A stretch of 64,000 bases of DNA from Anabaena sp. 4-3 (GTDB lineage: Bacteria; Cyanobacteriota; Cyanobacteriia; Cyanobacteriales; Nostocaceae). Under the pieces are notes generated by a model. That model did no database searches. It saw only the letters and a list, made by a program, of their open reading frames with translations, and was not told where the DNA came from. Shown piece by piece: positions 18,459 through 27,093 of the stretch. The position numbers and the translations under genes are program-made. Position 1 is the first letter of the stretch, and the number at the start of each line of letters is the position of its first letter. The stretch lies in the NCBI RefSeq assembly GCF_001597745.1, contig NZ_LUHJ01000065.1:1-64000 (forward strand), read 5' to 3'.

Positions 18459-18863
18459 TTGAGTATTACTTGGGTGGGGACAATTCTGATTATTAAAAAT
18501 GGTCTGAGCGAATTAGACTTAATCAGCAGTTATCTAGAAAATCAGGGATATGAAATTATTAAGGCTAACACTGCACAAGAGGCTCTAGAGATAGCTTTAG
18601 AGGTGAAACCAGATACAATTATTACTGATGTGGTTATGCCAGGAAGAAGTGGTTTTGAGGTGTGTCGCTTCCTAAAAAATCACCTGCTTAATCACAATAT
18701 CTCAATTGTGGTTTGCAGTGAAAAACGTCAAGAAATGCACCGGATATGGGCTAGAAAGCAAGGCGCGGACGCTTACTTTACTACACCCTTAAATCTGGAT
18801 GATTTACTCAGTGTTATTCAATCTTTGACACTCCCACAGTTCAAAGTCAAGATGAAATTGTAG
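18459..18863 (+). CDS. Single-domain response regulator with degenerate receiver
   Basis: A 134-residue CheY/PilH-like protein starting at TTG, 8 bases after CTGGAG. The phospho-acceptor position is kept (Asp57 in TIITDVVMPG). However, the N-terminal metal-binding acidic pair is replaced (IIKNG at 12-15, where VDD is expected), and the conserved Lys of the KP motif is Thr109 (YFTTPLNL). It is therefore probably not phosphorylated in the normal way and may be a pseudo-receiver that binds partners constitutively. It likely works with the PATAN response regulator just upstream, as PilG/PilH pairs do, but that is inference. Confidence 0.82.
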   Translation: MSITWVGTILIIKNGLSELDLISSYLENQGYEIIKANTAQEALEIALEVKPDTIITDVVMPGRSGFEVCRFLKNHLLNHNISIVVCSEKRQEMHRIWARKQGADAYFTTPLNLDDLLSVIQSLTLPQFKVKMKL

Positions 18864-18908
18864 ACTGAGTTAGCCAAGAGTAAAGCATTGCATAATCATG
18901 GTAGGTGA

Positions 18909-19526
18909 CTAGGTTGCTTTTGTCGCCACACCTTTATATAAATAACCTACAATCTTCGGCAAGCTGTCAGCGTACATTTCTTCTATGATGACATGATCAA
19001 ACTGTTGCTCAACTAATTGTCTAATATTGCGATTTAAATGACAGCCATCACCTATGACTTTTTGTATGGGTGTTAAGCGATTTTGCCAAGCTTGAATTTG
19101 AGAGTCTTTGCTTAATCCATGTTCAATAAAAAAGAATTTGCCTCCTGGTTTTAGTACCCGATAAATTTCTTTCAAGGCGGCTGCTACCTGGGCAATACTA
19201 CATAATGTGAAGGTACTCACCACACTATCAAATGTATTATCTTTCATTGGGAGACTTTCACCATTTAAAACTCGATAGTCTACGGTAATAGATGAAGCTT
19301 GAATCCGTTTTTCAGCTAATTTAGCTACTCCCGGATTAATATCAACTGTGATGAGTTTTTGAAGTTCTTTAGGGTAGTAGGAAAGGTTAACACCTGTACC
19401 AAAACCAATTTCTAAAACTTCTCCTTTGACTTGTGCTAAAATTTCTTGACGGTATTTTGCTAGATTGGGGTTAGATAACGACCAATCTAAAAGATAAGGA
19501 AGGATTTTTTGTGAATAAAATCCCAT
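18909..19526 (-). CDS. Class I SAM-dependent methyltransferase
   Basis: A 205-residue methyltransferase of the UbiE/type-11 kind. Motif I is VLEIGFGTGVNLSYYP; the acidic strand ITVDINPG and the motif FDSVVSTFTLCSI follow, then YRVLKPGGKFFFIEHG. The substrate is unknown. The open frame reaches back to a TTG at 19607 overlapping cobA, but a perfect GGAGG lies 5 bases before the ATG at 19526 (MGFYSQKILPYLLDW). I choose that start. Co-directional with cobA and sirB, so probably in the same operon. Confidence 0.87.
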   Translation of the reverse strand: MGFYSQKILPYLLDWSLSNPNLAKYRQEILAQVKGEVLEIGFGTGVNLSYYPKELQKLITVDINPGVAKLAEKRIQASSITVDYRVLNGESLPMKDNTFDSVVSTFTLCSIAQVAAALKEIYRVLKPGGKFFFIEHGLSKDSQIQAWQNRLTPIQKVIGDGCHLNRNIRQLVEQQFDHVIIEEMYADSLPKIVGYLYKGVATKAT

Positions 19527-19603
19527 TTTGTCCTCCGATAAACTTTTCAGCACCTGATTGCTCAAAATCAGAGGTTGACTTTTGCCAAGTTTTGTGATAA
19601 TGG

Positions 19604-20383
19604 TCAAACAGGACGACAGCCAGATAAAAGACTGTGCATATTTACGACTGAACCAATAACTGCGATCGCTGGGGCTTCAAATCCAGTTTTCTCCACTAAT
19701 TCCACAATAGTTCCCAACTCACCAATTAACTCTTCCTGTTCGGGACGAGTACCCCAACGCACTAAAGCAATGGGTGTTTCTAAACTCAACCCAGCTTGCG
19801 TTAACTCTTCCACAATGTAAGACAGATTGTGAATCCCCATGTAAATCACAATCGTTTCTGAACCGTGGGCGATCGCTTGCCAATCCACCTTCGGCTTATA
19901 CTTACCTGCCGCCTCATGTCCAGTGACAAAAGTCACAGACGAACTATAAAGCCTATGAGTTAAAGGGATACCTGCATAGGCTGGGGCAGCAATCCCCGAA
20001 GTAATACCTGGCACAACTTCCACAGGGACACCTGCGGCGACCAAATCAGCCATTTCTTCGCCACCGCGACCAAAAATAAAGGGATCGCCACCCTTAAGTC
20101 TAACTACAATGGCATGATCTTGGGCTTTTTCTATGAGTAATTGGGTAGTTTCGTCTTGTAAAAGCGAATGTCTACCGCGACGCTTACCAGCATTGATTTG
20201 TTCAGCTTGAGGATTAATCATCGCTAAAATTGCCGGACTTACCAAAGCATCATAGATAACCACATCAGCACATTCCAAAACACTCTTACCTTTAAGAGTC
20301 ATTAAACCTGGATCACCTGGCCCCGCACCGACCAAATAAACTTTACCTAAACATTTTGCTGCTGCATTGTCTGTGCGGTTCAT
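19604..20383 (-). CDS. cobA: Uroporphyrinogen-III C-methyltransferase
   Basis: Methylates uroporphyrinogen III at C2 and C7 to give precorrin-2, the branch point to siroheme and cobalamin. Signatures: VYLVGAGPGDPGLMTLKG at the N-terminus, RLKGGDPFIFGRGGEE, and EVVPGITSGIAAPAYAGIPLTHR. At 259 residues it is a stand-alone SUMT, not a CysG fusion. Its ATG overlaps the sirB stop by 4 bases (ATGA), so the two are translationally coupled. With the SirB chelatase this gives a siroheme route for nitrite and sulfite reductases; the precorrin-2 dehydrogenase is not in this window. Confidence 0.94.
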   Translation of the reverse strand: MNRTDNAAAKCLGKVYLVGAGPGDPGLMTLKGKSVLECADVVIYDALVSPAILAMINPQAEQINAGKRRGRHSLLQDETTQLLIEKAQDHAIVVRLKGGDPFIFGRGGEEMADLVAAGVPVEVVPGITSGIAAPAYAGIPLTHRLYSSSVTFVTGHEAAGKYKPKVDWQAIAHGSETIVIYMGIHNLSYIVEELTQAGLSLETPIALVRWGTRPEQEELIGELGTIVELVEKTGFEAPAIAVIGSVVNMHSLLSGCRPV

Positions 20384-21093
20384 CTGTGAATTAAATCCCC
20401 AATTAAATTAGCTAACTCCTCACTGGCACCTAGAGGTGGAGCCAAAGAAAAACTCACCCCAGGAAATTGTAATTTTAACTCGTCAACGGCATGGGCGATC
20501 GCATCAGTTATGCCACCAGAGAATAGAAAGTATGGAAAAATTGCAATTTTCTGGTTGCCAAAACTAATTAACTCCTGTACTCGTGATTCTAGAGTAGGAG
20601 AAACAGACCAATAAGCAGTTACCAATCCCAAATTCGCCGCCATAGATGCTACTGAATGTTGCGAACCAGGGCGACGGCTACCATGAGACAACAAAATACC
20701 TGCTTCTGCCTGAATGCTAGCTATTTGCTCTTGGAAAAATATCTGTAAACCGGGGTGACTTCCCAAAAATGGTTGTAACTCAATTGTCATACCCTCACCA
20801 ACAGCCTGACTTGCCAGTGCTACCTCAGAAGGAATATCAGCCATCACATGGACACCTGCTAGCAGAAAGATCGGCATAATTTTCAGGCGATCGCATCCCA
20901 ACAACACAGCACCTTCAGCGAACCGTTGAATTTGCTCATGTAAAGGAATCGAACTCACTTCTAAACATGCAGTACCTACCAGTTTCTCTGGTACTTGTAA
21001 CTTCTTAGCCACCATAACAGCTAATTGCTGCATAGCAATTTCTGGACGAGGATCACGACTTCCATGAGATACAAGTAAGTAGGCTGATGACAT
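20380..21093 (-). CDS. sirB: Sirohydrochlorin ferrochelatase-like protein (SirB/CbiX)
   Basis: Inserts Fe(II) (or Co(II) in CbiX members) into sirohydrochlorin. The 237-residue protein is an internal duplication: the motif SHGSRDPRP at residues about 9 to 17 recurs as LSHGSRRPGS at about 134 to 143, giving the two-domain long form. Metal-binding histidines are visible (LLAGVHVMADIP in the first half, FSGGITDAIAH in the second). Overlap with cobA supports siroheme synthesis. AATTCAAA repeats lie just upstream of the start. Confidence 0.88.
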   Translation of the reverse strand: MSSAYLLVSHGSRDPRPEIAMQQLAVMVAKKLQVPEKLVGTACLEVSSIPLHEQIQRFAEGAVLLGCDRLKIMPIFLLAGVHVMADIPSEVALASQAVGEGMTIELQPFLGSHPGLQIFFQEQIASIQAEAGILLSHGSRRPGSQHSVASMAANLGLVTAYWSVSPTLESRVQELISFGNQKIAIFPYFLFSGGITDAIAHAVDELKLQFPGVSFSLAPPLGASEELANLIGDLIHR

Positions 21094-21231
21094 ATCAATT
21101 CAAAATTCAAAATTCAAAATTCAAAAACAAGAAATTCTCGTTGACGCTCTACTATCTTACAGATGATTGAGAAACTCTCCGCGTACCTTTGCGCTTACCT
21201 TTGCGTACCTCTGCGTTTAAAATTCCACCTC

Positions 21232-22605
21232 TTAACAACTCCCCAACCTTGCAATCACAGCATTGATATGTCGCCACCACTGAGTACCACCAGCCCACAC
21301 CCGCGAAGGCAAATGTCCTTGAGGAGATGAGCGATAAAAAGAAAACTGCCAATTGGGAGGAGTATGAGAATTATATAATTTCCAACCAACAGCAGCACAA
21401 AACCTGACATAATCACAGTCAACACTTTCGTAGATTTGCTTCTGCACAGTAAAACCGAAACGCCCTTGACTGTACTTCAGCCACAACTGATCAATTATCC
21501 GTAAATCCTCACAAGGTAACTGAGCAATATCACTCATAAATAGATAACTACCAACAGGTTTAGAGACAGCCTGACACATCACCGCCCAGGTTTCTTGATC
21601 TGCTAATTGCCATTTTTTAGCGGCGAGGAAATCGCGCAGTTGATGGTAGTCAACTCCTGCCTGAGAATATAGGGTATTAACTGGTTGTTGTTGAAGCGTT
21701 GGGGGACAGGAATTGAGGGCTTGTAAAACTTCCGTCGCCGATTTGTAGCGTTGAGAAATAGGATTTTGCAGGAGTTTGTCGAGGATATCGCCAAGTTGTG
21801 GGCTGATAGTATTCCCTGGTAATAGATAATCACGCCAAACCCAGCGATCGCTAGTCACATCGAACAAATCAAACGGGGAAATCTCAGTTAACAAATGAAT
21901 ACAGGTAACACCTAAACTGTACAAGTCACTCGCTGGTAGTGCTTTTCCCCGTGTTTGTTCAGGAGCCATATATTCTGGACTACCGATAGTAGTACCTGTG
22001 TGTAGTAAAGCGGTAGCGGTGATTTGTTTAGCAACGCCAAAGTCAATTAAAACTAAATCGCCTGTGGAGGAACTGCGGATGATATTGGCTGGCTTGATGT
22101 CTCGGTGAATGATTTGCTTGTCATGGATAAATTGCAACACTGGTAGTAACTGTTTCAGCAGTTGCTCAATGTTTTGGGCGTTAAAGACTCCATTTTGTTG
22201 CAATTCCTCCTGGAGTGTCTGACCTGAAATCCATTCTTCCACTAAATACAGTCGATGTTCCTGTTCAAAAAATCCCAGCAGTTTTGGTATTTGGGGATGT
22301 TGCAACTCATTTAAACGTACTGCTTCCTGACGAAACAATCTCACGGCTTGATGGTAGCTTCTACCATATTGGACGGGAAAGCTAAATTGTTTGATCACAC
22401 ACCTGGGTTTAGAGGGTAGATGCTCATCTACTGCTAAGAATGTTATCCCAAAGCCACCATGACCAATCAGACGCAGTAAGTGATAACGCTGATTGAGCAA
22501 TAATTTTTCACTGCATTTGAGACAAACCTGAGCATGATCCGGGTTTTGGGCATATAAACAGCTAGTATTGGCACAGAGTTTCATCACCAGAGGTTTTTCT
22601 AGCAC
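21232..22605 (-). CDS. Serine/threonine protein kinase fused to a GUN4 domain
   Basis: A 457-residue protein. Residues 11 to 31 hold a Cys4 zinc-ribbon-like motif (CANTSC, then CLKC). A eukaryotic-type kinase domain covers about 40 to 305, with the Gly loop IGHGGFG, Lys72 in VIKQF, HRDIKPANI (Asp169) and DFG (Asp188); all catalytic residues are present. Residues about 318 to 440 match the GUN4 fold (DYHQLRDFLAAKKWQLADQE, then FGFTVQKQIYES and AAVGWK). GUN4 binds porphyrins and activates Mg-chelatase, so this kinase may sense tetrapyrroles; that is inference. The start is GTG at 22605 with AAGGA upstream; an ATG 7 codons later is an alternative. Confidence 0.88.
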   Translation of the reverse strand: MLEKPLVMKLCANTSCLYAQNPDHAQVCLKCSEKLLLNQRYHLLRLIGHGGFGITFLAVDEHLPSKPRCVIKQFSFPVQYGRSYHQAVRLFRQEAVRLNELQHPQIPKLLGFFEQEHRLYLVEEWISGQTLQEELQQNGVFNAQNIEQLLKQLLPVLQFIHDKQIIHRDIKPANIIRSSSTGDLVLIDFGVAKQITATALLHTGTTIGSPEYMAPEQTRGKALPASDLYSLGVTCIHLLTEISPFDLFDVTSDRWVWRDYLLPGNTISPQLGDILDKLLQNPISQRYKSATEVLQALNSCPPTLQQQPVNTLYSQAGVDYHQLRDFLAAKKWQLADQETWAVMCQAVSKPVGSYLFMSDIAQLPCEDLRIIDQLWLKYSQGRFGFTVQKQIYESVDCDYVRFCAAVGWKLYNSHTPPNWQFSFYRSSPQGHLPSRVWAGGTQWWRHINAVIARLGSC

Positions 22606-22636
22606 TTATCCTTAATGATTCCCAATTCTCCATGCC

Positions 22637-23020
22637 CTATTGTTGTTCTGCGGTGTAAGTATAAAAGTTATTAAATACGCCTACGGTTTCAAATCTGTAA
22701 GACGGTATCCAGTTACTCACTTTTAATTCTGTCCGGTAGACACTAAAAAAAATTAAATCTTGTCTTTCAGTAGTCGCTGAGAGGATTTGGCGAATTTGGG
22801 GGTTAGCAGAGTCTATGAGTTTGTCACAGTTGGTATTGATTAACCGTTCTATCAGCTTCGATGTTTGATTACACACATCTTTTTTTAGATATGATGTCAA
22901 TCGCTGCACAGCATACTCTTCATATTCAGGTTGCTGAGGATTTGTGTTTGCCATCCCTACCCCCAACACAGCTGTTAATCCCATTGCGCCTGCATATACC
23001 AAAATATTCCAGAATTTCAT
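22637..23020 (-). CDS. Small exported protein, DUF4359-like
   Basis: A 127-residue protein with an N-terminal hydrophobic segment (residues about 4 to 24, WNILVYAGAMGLTAVLGVGMA) that may be a signal peptide or anchor. Two Cys residues at about 50 and 65 (KKDVCNQ, NTNCDKL) could form a disulfide outside the cytoplasm. The remainder (IFFSVYRTELKV to RFETVGVFNNFYTY) resembles cyanobacterial DUF4359 proteins; this name is from memory and moderately certain. Function unknown. It lies just upstream of the GUN4 kinase on the same strand, with a gap of about 30 bases, so they may be co-transcribed. Confidence 0.7.
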   Translation of the reverse strand: MKFWNILVYAGAMGLTAVLGVGMANTNPQQPEYEEYAVQRLTSYLKKDVCNQTSKLIERLINTNCDKLIDSANPQIRQILSATTERQDLIFFSVYRTELKVSNWIPSYRFETVGVFNNFYTYTAEQQ

Positions 23021-23157
23021 ATTTCCTAGCTTAATTTCCCTAGATATTCATTAGAGTCTCCAGACACGGAATTAATCAAGTCCGTTCCTCTAAAAAAAAA
23101 TTTTGGCTCATTTCTAGATCAATTCCAAAAAATAGTGCTATAATCAGGAATGTGAAT

Positions 23158-23231
23158 GGCGAGCGTAGCCAAGTGGTTAAGGCAGTGGATTGTGGTTCCA
23201 CCACTCGTGGGTTCGAGTCCCATCGTTCGCC
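23158..23231 (+). tRNA. tRNA-His (GUG)
   Basis: The cloverleaf is complete. Acceptor arms GCGAGCG and CGTTCGC pair, with an encoded extra G at position -1 (23158) opposite C73 (23231), the hallmark of tRNA-His. The D arm is GCC...GGC, and the anticodon stem GTGGA/TCCAC has loop TTGTGGT with anticodon GTG. The T arm contains TTCGAGT. CCA is not encoded. A TATAAT-like box lies about 20 bases upstream. Confidence 0.96.
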
Positions 23232-23812
23232 CTGTAGCAAAGTTAGCAGTAAATTCTTTTTTTCAGAACTACTACTGGATAACCCAACTAATTACCGAAA
23301 AATTGGTTTATTCCATTAGTGTAATGTGGTCAGCAACGAAAATTTATCTCTAATTAGGGATGCAGATACACTGAAATCAGGGAAAAATCATCTTAATACA
23401 TTCCTCTAGACAGAAAGGTTGCGGTTGATTGAATTTTCCCACCTAAGAGAAGTTGCTGTACACGTTTGGTCTTTTGTATATCACTTATTATATCGACTAT
23501 TGAGATAGCCTGACGGATTTGTAGGAGATTTTCTACTGGATTTATCTTGCTGATTTGGTGATTGATGCCGCCGATCGCTTTGTAGAAAATCCCTGTAGAT
23601 TATCAAAAATATTACGTACTTCGGTCATTCATAACGTAGAAAAGTTGAGCTAAGGAGTATTGCATGAGTCAATCAATTGGATGTACTTGTTGGGCGAGCC
23701 TCCCAAAGGGAGGAGCTTCGCTAACGCAGAAGGTGTAACACGCCCCAGAAGATTCTCAAGATTTTACTCTCTTGAACTACGACTCAGATCGCAATCCCAG
23801 AGGAGGAGAGTT
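23232..23812. other. Intergenic region with a dispersed repeat before the oxidoreductase
   Basis: About 580 bases without a convincing gene. Near 23690-23730 lies a GC-rich palindromic piece (GAGCCTCCCAAAGGGAGGAG then CTTCGCTAACGCAG) of the Nostoc-type dispersed repeat class. An open frame continuous with the downstream gene runs through this repeat, but I do not consider it coding. Confidence 0.55.
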
Positions 23813-24799
23813 ATGGCAAAGTTTGGTTATCATGCTTCCCATGAACAATTTAAGCCGAGTCAGCTATTGCAATTTGCACAAACTGCCTACCATGCAGGTT
23901 TTGAGCGTGTATCTTGCTCAGATCACTTTCATCCGTGGAGTGTGCGCCAAGGAGAAAGCGGTTTTGCTTGGTCTTGGCTAGGTGCAGCTATGCAAGCAGT
24001 ACCCCTTAACTTTGGGGTAGTTTGCGCCCCTGGACAACGTTATCATCCCGCTATTATTGCTCAAGCAGCAGCTACTTTGGGGGAGATGTTTCCCCATCGG
24101 TTTTGGTTAGCCTTGGGAAGTGGTCAAGCCTTGAATGAAAATATCACAGGCGATCGCTGGCCTGGAAAAGTTGAACGTAATGTCCGCCTCAAGGAATGCG
24201 CTGAGATCATTCGCACCCTTTGGACAGGGGAAACTTTAACTTATCATGGTTTAGTAAAAGTACAAGAAGCAAAACTTTACACACGTCCAGAAGTTCCACC
24301 TCTAATTATTGGGGCAGCGATTACACCAGAAACCGCCGAGTGGCTAGGGGGATGGGCAGACGGACTAATTACCATTTCTCATCCTTACGAGAAATTAAAA
24401 CAAGTAGTAGATGCTTTCCGTAGAGGCGGCGGCAAAAATAAGCCGATGTACCTGAAAGTACAACTTTCCTACGCTGAAGATGAAGAAACGGCTTTAAGAG
24501 GTGCTTACGAACAATGGCGCACAAACATTTTTAGCAGCCCAGTATTAACAGAACTCCATAATCCTCAGCAATTTGATGCGGTGGCAAAATTTGTCAAGCC
24601 AGAGGATATGTATGAATATGTGCGGATTTCATCTGTATCCCAAAGACATATCGAATGGTTGCAACAAGACGTAGAACTAGGTTTTGAGGAAATTTACCTG
24701 CACAATGTCAACAAAGAACAGCAACGATTTATTGAAGTTTTTGGGGAACAAATTCTGCCCGCATTGGTGAGTGAAAGACAAATATCTTTGCAAGCTTAG
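23813..24799 (+). CDS. Luciferase-like (LLM-class) flavin oxidoreductase
   Basis: A 328-residue TIM-barrel flavoprotein of the bacterial-luciferase/F420-like superfamily. Motifs: MAKFGYHASHEQFKPSQLL, SCSDHFHPW, the active-site region LALGSGQALNENITGDRWP, and LIIGAAITPETAEWLGGWADG. It resembles the group annotated as probable non-F420 flavinoid oxidoreductases (TIGR03885-like); the substrate is unknown. The frame is open back to a TTG at 23660, but a perfect AGGAGGAG lies just before the ATG at 23813 and homologous proteins begin at this Met. It precedes the debranching-type enzyme by 44 bases, suggesting co-transcription. Confidence 0.88.
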   Translation: MAKFGYHASHEQFKPSQLLQFAQTAYHAGFERVSCSDHFHPWSVRQGESGFAWSWLGAAMQAVPLNFGVVCAPGQRYHPAIIAQAAATLGEMFPHRFWLALGSGQALNENITGDRWPGKVERNVRLKECAEIIRTLWTGETLTYHGLVKVQEAKLYTRPEVPPLIIGAAITPETAEWLGGWADGLITISHPYEKLKQVVDAFRRGGGKNKPMYLKVQLSYAEDEETALRGAYEQWRTNIFSSPVLTELHNPQQFDAVAKFVKPEDMYEYVRISSVSQRHIEWLQQDVELGFEEIYLHNVNKEQQRFIEVFGEQILPALVSERQISLQA

Positions 24800-24843
24800 T
24801 TTTATCCAAATGTGATGGTAAGCAAGGATTCATGGAGTAACAG

Positions 24844-26997
24844 ATGAGAATAAATGTAGGGCCTCCCAATTTAACCATCAATCATGGTAGAACCTTTATG
24901 GTGTCTGATTTATGGGGCAATATTCACCCTGAAACTTCACAAGGAATTTTTTCAGATGATACTCGGTTTTTGAGTTACTATGCCTGTTATATCAACGGTA
25001 AAACCTGGATACGTCTGACCTCTACAACCACCTCTTATTATGCAGCTCGTATTTATCTGATCAATCCAGTATTTACAACCGATGATGGGTTATACGCTCA
25101 AGGAACTCTATCACTAATTATTAGTCGGGTTGCTAGCGAAGGTATCAGGGAAGAGTTGCAAATCACCAATTATGGACAGAAGAAGGTGCATTTCAATTTA
25201 GAAATAGCCCTACGTTCAGACTTTGCTGATATTTTTGAAGTTGAGTCACAAAATATTGTACGTCGCGGTCGCATCGAAACGCGATGGGATAAAGAACAAA
25301 GTGAACTGGTAACAACCTATAGCAATGATGATTTTTTCCGTTGTCTTAGTTATCGTTTAGCCAACTGTCCAGTACAGCCGCATTATGGCAATGGGCGGAT
25401 GATTTTTGAGATTACCTTAGAACCTGGGGCAACTTGGAATACTTGTTGTGTTTACACCTTGGCAGATAACGAATATGTTCGTCGCCCAGTAGACTTGTCT
25501 TATCAGCAAGCCATTGAAACAGGGTTAGACAAAGTTCAACAACAATGGCAAGACAATGTTACTAATATTAGCTCTGCTGATGAAGATATTAATCGACTTT
25601 ACCGCCAATCTATAGAAGATTTGGGGGCTTTGCGTTTGTATGACTACAAATTTAGTGGCGATACTTGGATACCTGCGGCTGGTGTCCCCAAGTTTGTGAC
25701 TTTATTTGGTCGTGATAGTTTGATTATTAGTCTGCAAAATATGATTGTGCATCCTGGTTTTGTCAGGGGTACATTGCAGAAACTGGCAGAATTTCAGGCG
25801 CAGGTTCATAATGATTGGCGAGATGCTCAACCGGGAAAGATTCTGCACGAAATACGCATGGGTGAACTGGCGTATTTTAATAAAATACCACACTCTCCCT
25901 ATTATGGTGCTGCCGATACTGCCTCTTTATTCTTGATTGCATTACATGAGGCTTGGAGATGGTTAGGTGATGAGTCGCTGTTGCGAGACTATCGGGATGT
26001 AGCTCGACGTTGCTTAGAGTGGATTGAGCGGTATGGCGACTTTGATGGGGATGGGTTGCAAGAATATCAAATGCGTTCCTCAGATGGACTAGAAAATCAA
26101 AGTTGGAAAGATTCCGGTGATGCGATCGCTTATCCTGATGGTAGTCAAGTAGATGCTCCCAAAGCCTTGTGTGAACTGCAAGGCTATGCTTTTGATGCCT
26201 ATATGCGAATGGCAGAAGTGTTTACTGTGTTGGGAGAAAGTAACTACGCTAGTGAATTACGTCATCAAGCAGCCAAACTACAAGCAAAATTTGAGGCACA
26301 GTTTTGGTGTGAAGATTTAGGCTTTTATGCCTTAACCCTCGATCCTGATCAACAACCCGTGCGTACTGTGGCTTCCAATCCTGGTCATTGCCTGTGGAGT
26401 GGTATAATTAGTCCTGAACGCGCAAAGCGTGTAGTGCAACGCTTAATGCAACCAGATATGTGGAGTGGTTGGGGTATTCGCACAATATCCAGTCAAAATC
26501 CTGCATACAATCCCTTTTCTTACCACTTAGGTTCAGTTTGGCCTCACGATAACGGTATGATTGCCATGGGATTTAAACGTTATGGTTTTGCTCAAGAAGC
26601 AGCACAGGTGGCTGAAGGTATTTTTGATGCTGCTAGGTATTTTGCTAGTTACCGTTTACCAGAACTCTACGCTGGTATTGAGCGACAACCAGGAACATTT
26701 CCAGTTCCCTATCTAGAAGCTAATGTACCCCAAGCATGGGCAGCTGCATCGGTTTTTCATCTCCTACAAGCGATGCTCGGTTTACAAGCAGATGCACCCA
26801 ATGGCCTGCTTTACGTTGATCCATACTTACCAGAATGGTTGCCTCACATCACCCTGCGTCAGTTGGAAATTAATCATGCGCTAGTAGATATACAGTTTTG
26901 GCGTGAGGGTGAAACAACGCGTTGGGATGCTGTTGTGATTCAGGGTAATATTCAAGTGAAACAGCAAGCTTGGCAACCTTGGCGTATTCCACAATAA
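24844..26997 (+). CDS. Amylo-alpha-1,6-glucosidase / glycogen debranching-type enzyme
   Basis: A 717-residue glycoside hydrolase. Residues about 1 to 200 form the N-terminal beta domain of bacterial debranching-like enzymes (INHGRTFMVSDLWGNIHPE, GIFSDDTRFLSYY). Residues about 255 to 700 form an (alpha/alpha)6 barrel (WIPAAGVPKFVTLFGRDSLI, then LHEIRMGELAYFNKIPHSPYYGAADTASLF, DGLENQSWKDSGDAI and SYHLGSVWPHDNGMIAMG). These match the amylo-alpha-1,6-glucosidase C-terminal family. Likely role: hydrolysis of branch or related alpha-glucosidic linkages; the true substrate is not provable from sequence. It sits between the LLM oxidoreductase and a cation ATPase, all on the plus strand. Confidence 0.88.
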   Translation: MRINVGPPNLTINHGRTFMVSDLWGNIHPETSQGIFSDDTRFLSYYACYINGKTWIRLTSTTTSYYAARIYLINPVFTTDDGLYAQGTLSLIISRVASEGIREELQITNYGQKKVHFNLEIALRSDFADIFEVESQNIVRRGRIETRWDKEQSELVTTYSNDDFFRCLSYRLANCPVQPHYGNGRMIFEITLEPGATWNTCCVYTLADNEYVRRPVDLSYQQAIETGLDKVQQQWQDNVTNISSADEDINRLYRQSIEDLGALRLYDYKFSGDTWIPAAGVPKFVTLFGRDSLIISLQNMIVHPGFVRGTLQKLAEFQAQVHNDWRDAQPGKILHEIRMGELAYFNKIPHSPYYGAADTASLFLIALHEAWRWLGDESLLRDYRDVARRCLEWIERYGDFDGDGLQEYQMRSSDGLENQSWKDSGDAIAYPDGSQVDAPKALCELQGYAFDAYMRMAEVFTVLGESNYASELRHQAAKLQAKFEAQFWCEDLGFYALTLDPDQQPVRTVASNPGHCLWSGIISPERAKRVVQRLMQPDMWSGWGIRTISSQNPAYNPFSYHLGSVWPHDNGMIAMGFKRYGFAQEAAQVAEGIFDAARYFASYRLPELYAGIERQPGTFPVPYLEANVPQAWAAASVFHLLQAMLGLQADAPNGLLYVDPYLPEWLPHITLRQLEINHALVDIQFWREGETTRWDAVVIQGNIQVKQQAWQPWRIPQ

Positions 26998-27093
26998 GCG
27001 TAATGGCTGGAGTGGGGAGTAGGGGGGAACCAATTCCTGAATTGGTGGTGTCGAATTTCATATATTGCCTATGGGAAATATGAGGCTAATCAA

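Noticed and set aside
19527-19607. 27-codon extension of the methyltransferase overlapping cobA
   Set aside because: Starts at TTG without a Shine-Dalgarno, whereas GGAGG lies just before the internal ATG at 19526.
23660-23812. 51-codon N-terminal extension of the LLM oxidoreductase from a TTG start
   Set aside because: It runs through a dispersed repeat, has unlikely composition, and a perfect AGGAGG precedes the ATG at 23813, where family members begin.
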